Assembly (NCBI GenBank): GCA_052143535.1
Contig: JBKQSS010000041.1
Coordinates: 144,216 to 208,215, forward strand
Reading direction: 5' to 3'
Source of the DNA: JADGRA01 sp052143535
GTDB taxonomy: Bacteria > Myxococcota > Myxococcia > Myxococcales > Myxococcaceae
DNA: 64,000 nucleotides
The translations under genes and the position numbers were made by a program. Position 1 is the first letter of the stretch, and every line of letters begins with the position of its first letter. The notes beneath the pieces are model-generated. The model had not been told where the DNA came from, made no database searches, and saw only the letters and a program-made list of their open reading frames with translations. Positions 10,364 through 18,855 of this stretch are shown here, one piece after another.

Positions 10364-11593
10364 TCAGGAGCTTCCGGGGGGACTGCTCGCAGCAGCCAGT
10401 ACCATGCCCCGGGCGCGGAGCCGGTCTACCAGGACGTCGCCGAGCCCAGTGGCCGGAGTGAGGATGCCGCCGCGGCGCGCCCCTCCCGGCAGGCGAGATG
10501 CGTCGAGAGCCAGTGCCAGCGCTGACTCGCAGAGGCACTTCACGGTGACGGCGTTACCCGGGTCGCCCCTATCCCGAACCAGGCCATACGCCTTCTGTCC
10601 ATCCTCGCCGACGGCAACCAAGTCACACTGGAACCATCCCGAGGCAATGGTTTGCGCCGACGGGCCGGTGCCGGGGGAAGGCAAAAGTCGCTGCAGGACG
10701 GAACGCGCCGGGGTGCCGAGCGCCGCCTGGACCAGCGAAATTCCGGCGGCCAGCGCGGAGGCCTGGAGGCGGCCGCGGACGGCCAGCATCTCCTGGTAGG
10801 CGAACCGCGGTCCGTACTCGGAGGCGGTTCCAGTAACGAGTGCCGCGCTTCGGCGCACGACGCGCGTGTTGACCGGGGCCATGAAGTAAGGCGCCAGCCA
10901 GCGCCCCAAGTCTTTGTCCCAACCGGCTCGCGTCGGGTCCCGGGCCGCCTTTTTTTCTTCGGCCGTATGGCGTTGGGGCGCGTCGAGTAAAAACGGGTCG
11001 CGGACGCGGTGCGCCTGGCCGCTCTTGAAGAGCTGGCCCATGGACGCCACGGTGCCTCCGTTGAGCCCACCGCGGAAGCGGAAAGCCGCCTTCACCGGTC
11101 CGCAGGCGGTGCCTCGCGAGCGGAGGAATTGGACGAGCAACAGCGTCCCGAGGTCGGAGGGAACCGAGTCAAAGCCGCAGCAAGGGATGATGCGTACGCC
11201 GTCGGCCGCTGCCCGGGCGTGGTGTTGGGTAATGAGGTCCGCGACCCAGGGCGTCTCGCCGGTGATGTCCACGTAGTCCGAGTGGAAGCGCACGCAGGCA
11301 TCGACCACGCTTCCCCCGTAGAGTGCGAACGGCCCGGCGGTGCTCAAGACGACGCGCGAGCGTGAGACCACGGCGTCCACCGAGGCCTGGTTTTGGCTGT
11401 CGGCCTGCAGCACCGCCACCGGCTGGGAGGGCCCAGTGGCAGCACCCAAGGCTGCTTCGAGGTTTCCCGGGTTTCGGCCCGCCAACGCCCAGCGCAAGCC
11501 AGCGGGCGCATGCGAGGAGAAGTAGGCCACCGTCTGTCGGCCGGTAAAGCCGCCAGCGCCATAAAGCAGGACATCAAAGGGCCGGCCGTCCAT
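10364..11593 (-). CDS. saccharopine dehydrogenase-like NAD(P)-binding oxidoreductase
   Basis: A 409-residue protein with an N-terminal Rossmann fold: FDVLLYGAGGFTGRQTVAYF, with GAGGFTG at 12-18. It has the saccharopine-dehydrogenase / trans-acting enoyl-reductase pattern, including GPFALYGGSVVDAC and YVDITGETPWV. Relatives reduce lipid or polyketide intermediates, or have no known role; the substrate is not evident. ATG start at 11593. It converges on the amidotransferase-transglutaminase gene with a 10-bp gap, and lies downstream of the small lipoprotein gene. Confidence 0.88.
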   Translation of the reverse strand: MDGRPFDVLLYGAGGFTGRQTVAYFSSHAPAGLRWALAGRNPGNLEAALGAATGPSQPVAVLQADSQNQASVDAVVSRSRVVLSTAGPFALYGGSVVDACVRFHSDYVDITGETPWVADLITQHHARAAADGVRIIPCCGFDSVPSDLGTLLLVQFLRSRGTACGPVKAAFRFRGGLNGGTVASMGQLFKSGQAHRVRDPFLLDAPQRHTAEEKKAARDPTRAGWDKDLGRWLAPYFMAPVNTRVVRRSAALVTGTASEYGPRFAYQEMLAVRGRLQASALAAGISLVQAALGTPARSVLQRLLPSPGTGPSAQTIASGWFQCDLVAVGEDGQKAYGLVRDRGDPGNAVTVKCLCESALALALDASRLPGGARRGGILTPATGLGDVLVDRLRARGMVLAAASSPPGSS

Positions 11594-11640
11594 GAAGCCA
11601 GCCTAGAGCAGGAGGTGGGGGCGACGTCGTGCCGGGGAGG

Positions 11641-11862
11641 TCAGCTGCAGCTGGTGCAGGTCCCCGCGCCTCGACAAGTCTCCAAGAATTCCGTGCAGGC
11701 CGTGCCTGGGTCCGGTGCCTGGATGATGAGCGCCGGAAGTGGCTCCCCGTTGCAGAAGCCATTGCAGGTGTAGTCGTTCTCGCTGATGCCGCCGGTGTTG
11801 CAGCCCAGGCCGGCCAGCATGAAAAACACGGCCACGGCCAATTTCAAGCGTTTGCCATTCAA
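11641..11862 (-). CDS. small Cys-rich putative lipoprotein
   Basis: A short product of about 73 residues, not recognised. A hydrophobic segment (LAVAVFFMLAGLGC) ends at a Cys that could be lipidated, though the lipobox is imperfect. The remaining 50 residues hold six more Cys, including CNGFC and CTSCS, so disulphides are likely. I chose TTG at 11862 because GGAGG lies 11 nt upstream and the signal sequence then sits at the N-terminus; a GTG at 11955 in frame gives a longer, less likely form. It follows the sigma-factor gene and may be its target or the tail of that operon. Confidence 0.5.
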   Translation of the reverse strand: MNGKRLKLAVAVFFMLAGLGCNTGGISENDYTCNGFCNGEPLPALIIQAPDPGTACTEFLETCRGAGTCTSCS

Positions 11863-11974
11863 AGGGGGGGCATCCTCCAAGGGAAACTCCCGAGCATCGC
11901 CTTGGGAGACTTCCGAAGTCGAGGAAACACGGCGGGTGGACGGCCGTTCTGCCACCGGCCAAGCAGCAGTCCGC

Positions 11975-12901
11975 TTAGGTGCTGTCCGAGGAGCTGGGGG
12001 CCAGTACCGAAGTGAGGCTGAGGGCCAGCTCGGGGCCGAGGAGCCGCAGCAGGCTCTCCAACTCGGGGGCGCCGAGGTGGAAGCGCCGCTCCAGGAGCGC
12101 TCGCGTCGTCGCGAGGAGCTTCTCGCGAGCGAGGCTCAGGCGCCGCGAGATGGTGGATTTGTTCACCTGGTAGACGGCGCCGATTTGGTTGAAGCTTAAG
12201 CCATCGATGAAGTGAAGCTTGAGCAGGCTTCGCTCCTGTGCGCTCAACGCGCCCATCGCCTCCTTCAGCGCGGCACCGAAGTCAGGACCGTAGCGGGCGA
12301 GGAGGATGTCCAGCTGCAAGTCGGCGGTCGGCGCGGCGACCTCCAGCTGCGAGTCAGAGGCCAGTTGGTCGGGGGCCCGCCGCGCGCCGCGGCGTGCGTT
12401 GAGTGCGAGGCGCAGCGCTGCGGCCCGCAGCCAGTGTTCCAGCGAGCCGCGTCCGGCGTACTCGAGGATTCGGGGCTCGGCCGGTGTGGCCACCAGAATT
12501 CGCTCCAACAGCTGCTGGGTCACCTCCTCGACGAAAGCCGGGGATGCATCGACACCGCGCACTGTCGAGCTGGCAATGGGGACGAATTCGGCCTGAAACA
12601 GCCGGAGCGCCTCGGGGTGACCGTGGCCACAGGCGAAGGCCAGGTAGAGGTCGGCCAAGTGCAGTCGGTCCAACTCGGCCTCGGGGGTTTTGCTGCGCGA
12701 CAGCTGGGTCGCCCAATGCGCGACGAAGGCCTCCGCGTCGACGCTGAGGGAGGGTCTGGCCTGCAACGCGTTGGCCAGGAGCAGCCCGAGGTGCTCGTCG
12801 ATTCCGGGCCGGGAGCGCAAGGCAGAGGCGCTGCGCAGCCCTCCCCAAAACACGCTCGAGTATGGAAAGGAGCTCACAGATGTTTGCTGGGGGAGAGGCA
12901 C
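11975..12901 (-). CDS. ECF-type sigma-70 factor, myxobacterial family
   Basis: A 308-residue sigma-70 relative with a long N-terminal extension typical of the Myxococcales-only family (Sig-70_gmx1 type). Region 2 is poorly conserved (LRLFQAEFVPIASSTVRGVD). Region 4 is clear: LSAQERSLLKLHFIDGLSFN, then QIGAVYQVNKSTISRRL, a helix-turn-helix for the -35 element. It probably directs RNA polymerase to a small regulon. GTG at 12901 lies 4 bp after the stop of the upstream kinase gene. The kinase carries an anti-sigma-like zinc finger, so the two are probably a signalling pair. Confidence 0.88.
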   Translation of the reverse strand: MPLPQQTSVSSFPYSSVFWGGLRSASALRSRPGIDEHLGLLLANALQARPSLSVDAEAFVAHWATQLSRSKTPEAELDRLHLADLYLAFACGHGHPEALRLFQAEFVPIASSTVRGVDASPAFVEEVTQQLLERILVATPAEPRILEYAGRGSLEHWLRAAALRLALNARRGARRAPDQLASDSQLEVAAPTADLQLDILLARYGPDFGAALKEAMGALSAQERSLLKLHFIDGLSFNQIGAVYQVNKSTISRRLSLAREKLLATTRALLERRFHLGAPELESLLRLLGPELALSLTSVLAPSSSDST

Positions 12902-12905
12902 CCTA

Positions 12906-14831
12906 TCACTCGTACCGAAACCAGAGCCACGCGAGCCAGCTCAGAGCTGCCAACGAGAAGAGGGCGAGACTCCAGCGAAGCCAAGCAGAGGCGAGTCCGG
13001 TCTCGGGGGCAAGCTCTCGGTAGACGAAGCCTTCTCCCCGGGGAGTATGCGACCCGGTTTCGCCCAGGCGCACTCCGTAGATGACGAAGTCGCGCCCCTT
13101 GGAATTCAGACGGGTGAAGCGCCCCACCGGGGGGGCGCTCGTCCATTTTTGCCCCGCCCACCCGCCGTCCGGCGCGCGGAGGGCAATGCGTGCCCCGGCA
13201 GAGCGACTGAGCTCCTCCAACAATTCGCGGCCCAGCCAGCTTCCAGTGAGCATCGCTCCCACCACCGAGGCGCCTCGGATGACGGGCCGGGCCGAGACGA
13301 GGAGCAAGTCCTCCCGCCGGAGTGGCTTGGCGAGGGGAATGCCTAAAGACTCGAGCGTCGCTGCAGACCAGAGCTCGTCGCCTGACACCTCGTCCATCGT
13401 CCCCACCAGCAGGGGAAAGGCCGGGGCAGCGGCCCCGTAGGCCTCGAGGTCGGCGAGATTGAGGATGACTCGTCCCCAGGCATTCACCAGCAGCAAGACG
13501 TCCCGCTCCTTGAGGCCAGGCAAGTCGGCCGAGCGCATCACCTCGTGGGCCTCGGCGAATTGCTCGTCCTTGGACGCGTTCTCCGCAAGGCCCAGGGCGG
13601 CGTCCATGTTGCTCGCTTGCCCAAAGGCCTCGAGCACGCCCTCGGCCCGGAGGCCGATGCTGGCCTGAAGGTCGATGAGGTCGTGCTGAGCTCGCAACAG
13701 GTCCGGCAGTCGTTGGGCGGCAGCGGTCAGCTCATGCTCCACGTGCAGGACGTCCAGCGCGTGTCGCGCCCACACCGCGGCAGTGAGGAGCACCAGCGCG
13801 CCGACGGCCACCAGCGTCCTGCTGCGGAAGGGCCGCCGCGCCTCTCGCAGCGCGCCGACCAGGGCGTCCATCGACGGCCAGCGTGCCGCCGGGTCCACTT
13901 CCAGCCCCCGGGCAAGCACCCGCCCCACACCCGCCGGAACGCGGGTGCTGGCGCGGATGGCGGCAGGGGCGGGGGTGGCAGAGGGAAGAGAGGGCCGGCG
14001 GGCGGGACGTCGGCCGTAGAGGGCCTCGTAGAGCGCGACGCAAAAGCTGTATTGGTCGGTCCGGGCGTCCGAGGGCGCGCCCTTCCATTGCTCTGGTGCC
14101 ATGTAGGCTGGAGTTCCCGCCAGGCGGGTGTCGACGTCATGCGCTGCCCGCGCCAGGCCGAAGTCGGTGACGCGGACGCGGCCGTCGTCACCCACCAGGG
14201 CATTCTCGGGCTTGAAGTCGCGGTGGATGATGGCGGCGTGGTGAGCGGCCGCAAGTCCGGTCCCAGCTGCCAGGTACAACTCCAGCACGCGCCGCGGGCG
14301 AATGTCGGGGGCCGCCTGCGCGCTGCGCAGCGTCTGGCCGCGCACAAACTCCATGGCGAAGAAGACCTCGTCCTGCCACGTTCCGACGTCAAAGACGGTG
14401 ATGATGTTGGGGTGGGAGAGCCGTGCCATGGCCTGCGCCTCGGACAAGAGGTGCGAGCGGCCCAGACCGGCTCCTGGCGCGACCATGTCGGCGCGCAACA
14501 GCTTCAGGGCGACTTTCCTGTCCAGCTCCGGGTCATAGGCGCTGTACACCACTCCCATGCCGCCGCTGCCAATCGGGTCGAGCACCACGTAGCGGGCGAG
14601 GTTGGTACCTCGTGGCAACGGCCGTGCCGCCGTCTCGTCCGGCTCGGCGCTGACCAGCGTCCTGACCAGGCCGGCCACCAGTTCCCGACAGTTGTCGCAC
14701 GTGTCGAGGTGTGCGCGCACCGCGTCCCGCTCCTGGTCCGACGTCTCGGTGGCCAGGTACAGCGCAACGGCGTTTTCGTCGAGGCAGGGGATGGCCGCCT
14801 GCGCTTCGACGCCTTCGCCCGGAGCGCTCAC
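12906..14831 (-). CDS. membrane Ser/Thr protein kinase with zinc finger and periplasmic sensor
   Basis: Domain order in 641 residues: an anti-sigma-type zinc finger (Cys16, His41-x3-Cys45-x2-Cys48), then a Hanks-type kinase (glycine loop GSGGMGVV at 88-95, Lys110, HRD Asp205, DFG Asp223, APE 245-247). It continues with a transmembrane helix (about 339-356), an extracytoplasmic region of about 260 residues that looks like a Cache/PAS-type sensor, and a second helix (about 619-637). All catalytic residues are present, so it should be active. GTG at 14831 overlaps the cupredoxin stop (GTGA); the sigma-factor gene follows by 4 bp. I infer that an envelope signal controls the sigma factor through this protein. 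Confidence 0.92.
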   Translation of the reverse strand: MSAPGEGVEAQAAIPCLDENAVALYLATETSDQERDAVRAHLDTCDNCRELVAGLVRTLVSAEPDETAARPLPRGTNLARYVVLDPIGSGGMGVVYSAYDPELDRKVALKLLRADMVAPGAGLGRSHLLSEAQAMARLSHPNIITVFDVGTWQDEVFFAMEFVRGQTLRSAQAAPDIRPRRVLELYLAAGTGLAAAHHAAIIHRDFKPENALVGDDGRVRVTDFGLARAAHDVDTRLAGTPAYMAPEQWKGAPSDARTDQYSFCVALYEALYGRRPARRPSLPSATPAPAAIRASTRVPAGVGRVLARGLEVDPAARWPSMDALVGALREARRPFRSRTLVAVGALVLLTAAVWARHALDVLHVEHELTAAAQRLPDLLRAQHDLIDLQASIGLRAEGVLEAFGQASNMDAALGLAENASKDEQFAEAHEVMRSADLPGLKERDVLLLVNAWGRVILNLADLEAYGAAAPAFPLLVGTMDEVSGDELWSAATLESLGIPLAKPLRREDLLLVSARPVIRGASVVGAMLTGSWLGRELLEELSRSAGARIALRAPDGGWAGQKWTSAPPVGRFTRLNSKGRDFVIYGVRLGETGSHTPRGEGFVYRELAPETGLASAWLRWSLALFSLAALSWLAWLWFRYE

Positions 14832-15484
14832 TGGGGAGCGTACCCGGCCCGCGCTCGGTAGGGCCGGCCAAACTTGTCGAGGTGGGTGGGGTTGAAGACC
14901 CGCGGGTGAAGCACCAACTCGACCGGCGGTGAGTTCGGCTCGCCGACGCTGACCTCGGTCTCGAAGGGCTCGATGTTGCGCCCCCAGACGTGGAGTGGGT
15001 AGCGGCCGGGCGAAACGTCGTGGATGACGAAGTGGCCCTGCTCGTCGACCAGCGCGAAGGCTCGGTTGGGCAACACCAGCACGTTGGCAAACATCGCCTC
15101 GTGAATGTTGCAGTAGACGTCGACCAGCCCTGGCGTCGGGAAGGAGACTTCGCGCGTTTGCTGCGGTCCCGGTTTTCCTAAGTCGAAGGAGCGGGCAGAC
15201 GAGGTGGAGAAGACGTTGTGAACCACTGGGTCGTCATTGGTGAATTGCACTGACTGCCCGGCGACGATGACTCTCAGGCTGGGAACGAAGGTCTTATTCT
15301 TCTGAGAGATGACCGGCGAGCCGGCGGGGGGCGGCTGGCGGAAACCGGTGAGGTACACCACGATGGGCTGCGCGCTGGCCAGCGGCTCATTGGCCTCGAG
15401 GCGGACGGACCCTGCCACGTCAGCTGCGGCCGCCGGGACGGCCACCGCTACGCCCAGCAGGGCGGCTAGAAGGTAATGCCCCAC
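14828..15484 (-). CDS. periplasmic cupredoxin-like protein
   Basis: A 218-residue exported protein (signal peptide HYLLAALLGVAVAVPAAAA). The middle is a cupredoxin fold with a full set of type-1 copper ligands: His89 (PVVHNVFS), then Cys125, His128 and Met131 in CNIHEAM. After it comes an Ig/carboxypeptidase-regulatory-like strand region (GHFVIHDVSPGRYPLHVWG). It may carry electrons or sense copper or redox state in the periplasm. GTG at 15484 is chosen for the signal peptide and the AAGG 6 nt upstream; it overlaps the upstream gene by 19 bp and is coupled to the kinase by GTGA. Confidence 0.85.
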   Translation of the reverse strand: MGHYLLAALLGVAVAVPAAAADVAGSVRLEANEPLASAQPIVVYLTGFRQPPPAGSPVISQKNKTFVPSLRVIVAGQSVQFTNDDPVVHNVFSTSSARSFDLGKPGPQQTREVSFPTPGLVDVYCNIHEAMFANVLVLPNRAFALVDEQGHFVIHDVSPGRYPLHVWGRNIEPFETEVSVGEPNSPPVELVLHPRVFNPTHLDKFGRPYRARAGYAPQ

Positions 15485-16266
15485 AGCACCTTGGGGAGGA
15501 AGCGGTTGGAGTTGTTGGTCAGTCCAAACAGCGTCCCGAACGTGACCCACATTTGCCCCCGCGTCCACGCGATGGAAGGTCCGAGGAAGAGTTGTGCGAG
15601 GTTGGGGTAGGGCGTCTGGCCCGCCAGCGGAAGCTGCCCGTCGAGCTCCGCAGCGAGGCGCAGCTCATGGCCCACCGGGACAGAAATGCCCAGCGCCGCC
15701 GTTCCGAGCGCAGAGAAGGACAGAGGCGACGAAGACTGCAGGAAGGGCAGACCCAATTGCACGCCTAAGTTGGCCGTGCCCTGCACCCCTTTCGGGTTGC
15801 CATAGGTGGCGACGAGGAGGATTTTCAGCTCCGGCGGGCTCGCCGGGTACTTGTAATAGACGTAGCCGTCGAGGGGCTGCTGGTATTCCACCCGCAGCAG
15901 CGGCTGCAAGCCGTCCTCTTCTTCCCGCGCAAAGAGACGGTAGCGCGCAACCAAGCTGATGGAGCTGAGCTGCATGTATTCGGGGTACGCGACCACCACC
16001 AAGGGCAGCGACATCTCGAGGTGCTGGCTGAAGCCAACGGTTGGGCCAAGCCAAATCCATCCAGTGACGGGAAGTCCGGGCTTGGACGGTATTTGGCCCT
16101 CGGCCCATACCCACTGTTCGAGCTCGACGTCTCCTTCCGGAAGCACCTGCGTCTCGTCGACGAAGAGGTGGCTGGTGCGGTCGGCATAAGCAGGCGAGGC
16201 GCCGAGCGCGAAGAGAAGCACCCACCCAGCGCGGCCCACGCTGCCTGCGCGCCACCTCCGCTCCAT
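15466..16266 (-). CDS. outer-membrane beta-barrel-like protein
   Basis: A 266-residue protein with a signal peptide (WVLLFALGASPAYA) and alternating hydrophobic strands ending in an aromatic residue (WGITF), the usual mark of an outer-membrane beta barrel. It resembles the myxobacterial barrel proteins annotated only as hypothetical. ATG at 16266 has GGAGG 5 nt upstream. It is first in the operon with the cupredoxin, kinase and sigma factor, which suggests a role in the same envelope process, perhaps as sensor partner or electron/metal conduit. Confidence 0.75.
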   Translation of the reverse strand: MERRWRAGSVGRAGWVLLFALGASPAYADRTSHLFVDETQVLPEGDVELEQWVWAEGQIPSKPGLPVTGWIWLGPTVGFSQHLEMSLPLVVVAYPEYMQLSSISLVARYRLFAREEEDGLQPLLRVEYQQPLDGYVYYKYPASPPELKILLVATYGNPKGVQGTANLGVQLGLPFLQSSSPLSFSALGTAALGISVPVGHELRLAAELDGQLPLAGQTPYPNLAQLFLGPSIAWTRGQMWVTFGTLFGLTNNSNRFLPKVLWGITF

Positions 16267-16413
16267 GGTGCCTCCAGCTAACCCTTCGGCGGGGACTGCT
16301 CCCTCGGGATTACGACGGACGCCTCCCGGGGTTACCAAGGCGGCAGCCTTTGAGCGAACTGCAGCCGTATGGTAGCCGAGCTCGCGGCGACCAGGGACTT
16401 TGCGGGCGGGCTC

Positions 16414-17148
16414 TCACGAGACCGCGGCCGGCGCGGCGGCCAACGTCTCGCCGAGCCAGCGCCTGGCCGGCGCGGTGTCCACGCCCAGTGTGTCGAAACC
16501 TGGGAAAACGACGCTCTGTAGCGTCTCGATGTAGACCCGACGGCGTACCGACTGGGGAACGACACCGTGCCGCAGCAAGTCGGGATGGTCTGCCGCGGCG
16601 GTGGGGGCTTTGAAAATCTCCGGCCCGGCGCTCCCGGCAACCATCCCTGGCAGAAGCGCCCCGAGGAAGGCCAAATCCAGCCGGGGCCGCACCCAAGCCA
16701 GGTAGGCCCAGCCCAGCCGACTGTGGTGGACCTCGTCCCGGGCGAGCTCTTGCAGGGCGGACTTGAGCTCCTTGCTCTCCGCCCCCTCCAAAAGGGTGAC
16801 GAGAGTCGCGGTGCTCTCTGTCTCGGCCACGCAGCACTGGGCGACAACCTCGTAGGTGAGGCGCACGGGCTCGCTCCAGCTCTTGAGGGCATACTCGATG
16901 ACACGGTCGACGGCCGTCAGGTGCGTTCCGCCCACGGCGCGGAAGAAGCGCTCGCAGTGGGCCGCGTGGCGCGTCTCATCTCGGGAAGCACGCTCGCCCA
17001 GCTCGACCAGCGCGCGGGGCGCGCCGAAGGCTTCGAGCCTGCGGGCCAGGACGCCGAAGCGAAGCGAGGCCTCAGTCTCGATGCGGTAGCGGAGGCCCCA
17101 GGTACTCGCGACGACGTCCTGCAGGGACGGCTCCAAAGCCGTCGTCAC
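16414..17148 (-). CDS. ferritin-like di-iron carboxylate protein
   Basis: The 244-residue helical product has paired Glu/His motifs spaced as in ferritin-like four-helix bundles: IETEASLRFG, SRDETRHAAHCERF, CVAETEST and ARDEVHHSRLGW. A di-iron site is therefore likely; whether it is an oxygenase, a rubrerythrin-like protein or an iron store is unclear. GTG at 17148 overlaps the stop of the small lipoprotein gene (GTGA), so the longer open frame upstream, which is Arg-rich and unconvincing, is rejected. Confidence 0.78.
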   Translation of the reverse strand: MTTALEPSLQDVVASTWGLRYRIETEASLRFGVLARRLEAFGAPRALVELGERASRDETRHAAHCERFFRAVGGTHLTAVDRVIEYALKSWSEPVRLTYEVVAQCCVAETESTATLVTLLEGAESKELKSALQELARDEVHHSRLGWAYLAWVRPRLDLAFLGALLPGMVAGSAGPEIFKAPTAAADHPDLLRHGVVPQSVRRRVYIETLQSVVFPGFDTLGVDTAPARRWLGETLAAAPAAVS

Positions 17149-17333
17149 CAGCCGCCAGGGGCTCCCGGCGGAAATCCCATGCCGGCGTCGGCGACGCCGC
17201 CGTCCGGCAACAGCGAGGTACCGCCGGTGCTGCCACTGCCTGAGGGGTCTCCCGTCGTACCGCCGCCGCAATGAGCGATGCCAATGGCTGCGCCCACCAG
17301 CACCAGCGCGTGGAATAGCTTTTTCAGCTTCAC
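17145..17333 (-). CDS. small Gly-rich putative lipoprotein
   Basis: A 62-residue product: a signal sequence (KLKKLFHALVLVGAAIGIAHC), then a short Gly/Ser/Thr-rich tail. Cys22 could be lipidated, although His at -1 is unusual. GTG at 17333 has an excellent GAGGAGG 8 nt upstream. Function unknown; the 4-bp overlap with the ferritin-like gene makes co-expression likely. Confidence 0.65.
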   Translation of the reverse strand: MKLKKLFHALVLVGAAIGIAHCGGGTTGDPSGSGSTGGTSLLPDGGVADAGMGFPPGAPGGW

Positions 17334-17493
17334 GGGTCTGCCTCCTCAAAAACTGCCGGTTCCCCAAACAAGACACCAACCCCCGGAGCCGTTGCAGGTG
17401 TCGCTGGAAAAGCGCTTGCCAACCCCAATTGCCTTTGAGACGGTCCGCAAACTTTCCTATTCAGCCTCGCGCTTCAACCCCCTGGGGTACCCT

Positions 17494-18207
17494 ATGACTA
17501 CGTCCGCCCGCATCATTGTGTATTTCTTCACACTTTCCGCAGGGGTGGCTTTTGCCCAGTACCCCCCGCCGCCGCAGTACGCCCCTCCCACCCCCACCAT
17601 GGCGACGGCGAGCATCGCGGTGCAAATCACCCAGGCCCGCCAACGCAACGCGATGATGATGCAGAGCTACACCTGGAACGAGCGCATCGACATCATGAAG
17701 AACGGCAGCAGCGTCGACCTCCGCATCGACGTCTGCACCTTTCCGCCAGGTGGGGTGAAGCAGTGCACGGTAGTCAACGACCAGCATGCGCCGCTCCCGG
17801 GGGGCTTCTTCCGCAGGAACGCGGCTGAAAACAAAATCAAGGACATGGAGGCCTACCTCAAAGGCCTGAAAGCCCTTCTCGACCAGTACACGCTGCCCAC
17901 CGGCGGGGCGATTCTCAACTTCCTCACCACCGCGCAGACAACGGGCCCCGGCCCGGAGGGCTTTCTCACCACCGCCGGGGGCAGCGTCGTTCAGCCGGGG
18001 GACACGCTCACCATCTGGACCAATGCCGCCACCCGGCAGCCGGCACGCATGTCGGTGAACACCACCTACCAGGGCCAGGCCGTCCAGCTCACCGCCACCT
18101 TCAAAACGCTACCGAGCGGACTCAACTACATGAATTACGCGACGGTGGACGTGCCCGCGCAGCAGCTGCAGATGAACGTGCAGAACTTCGACTTCGTCCA
18201 GAACTGA
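17494..18207 (+). CDS. secreted protein of unknown function
   Basis: A 237-residue exported protein not recognised as a named family. It has a signal peptide (ARIIVYFFTLSAGVAFAQ) and a Pro-rich stretch, followed by a strand-rich body with two Cys (DVCTF and KQCTV). The start is ATG at 17494; the frame is open to 17278, but the upstream part overlaps the promoter of the divergent lipoprotein gene and does not look coding. It ends 7 bp before the convergent response-regulator gene. Confidence 0.8.
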   Translation: MTTSARIIVYFFTLSAGVAFAQYPPPPQYAPPTPTMATASIAVQITQARQRNAMMMQSYTWNERIDIMKNGSSVDLRIDVCTFPPGGVKQCTVVNDQHAPLPGGFFRRNAAENKIKDMEAYLKGLKALLDQYTLPTGGAILNFLTTAQTTGPGPEGFLTTAGGSVVQPGDTLTIWTNAATRQPARMSVNTTYQGQAVQLTATFKTLPSGLNYMNYATVDVPAQQLQMNVQNFDFVQN

Positions 18208-18214
18208 CGACGCC

Positions 18215-18616
18215 TCAGGCGGCGGCCATCCCCAGCTGAGTTTGGGCGGCATGCACATGCTGCATCAGCTGCGTCATGTCGATGGGCTTCTCCAGTCGCC
18301 CCACCACCAGCGGGTGGTGGGCTGCTGCCTGCTGCACCCGGGCGCTCGCGGAAACCAATACCACGCGCAAATACCGGGCGGAGAGCGGGTGGAGTTCAGC
18401 CAGCATCTCGACGCCAGTCCTCCCTGGAAGCAGGAGGTCCAACAACACCACCACCGGCTCGGCCACCAGGCGTAGCAGCGTCCCTGCCTCCTCGGCATCG
18501 CAGGCGGTGAGCACAGTGTGGCCGAGGGCCTCCAGCTGATCGCGAAGAAACGTCCGCACCAACGCATCGTCGTCGACGACCAGAAGCACCGAGAATTCTC
18601 GCTCCGCCTCAGCCAT
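18215..18616 (-). CDS. single-domain response regulator (receiver only)
   Basis: A 133-residue CheY-like receiver. The acidic cluster VVDDD, the phosphoacceptor Asp in LLDLLLPG, the Ser in LVSAS and the Lys in LEKPID are all present, so phosphorylation is expected. It has no output domain, so it probably acts by protein contact in a chemotaxis- or kinase-type relay. No histidine kinase is adjacent. ATG start at 18616. Confidence 0.92.
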   Translation of the reverse strand: MAEAEREFSVLLVVDDDALVRTFLRDQLEALGHTVLTACDAEEAGTLLRLVAEPVVVLLDLLLPGRTGVEMLAELHPLSARYLRVVLVSASARVQQAAAHHPLVVGRLEKPIDMTQLMQHVHAAQTQLGMAAA

Positions 18617-18855
18617 TGCTGTGCAAACTGTAGCCCGGGCTCGCCCCGGCGCGCGAGCGATGGCCGGCGCAGGCTCTGCGTGTTGGACCTACGTCTTGCG
18701 CCCGGCCCTGGGGCGTGGCTTGGACGCAAGAGGTGTGGCGCCTGCTCGACGCCTGACGAGGTGCAGCCCGCGGGCTCGTGCCGCTCCTTTCGTCTACCTC
18801 CTCGAGCGGCGGGGGACGGGCGAGCGCCGGGGCGCCTGGCCCGCGGGCCCCTGCG

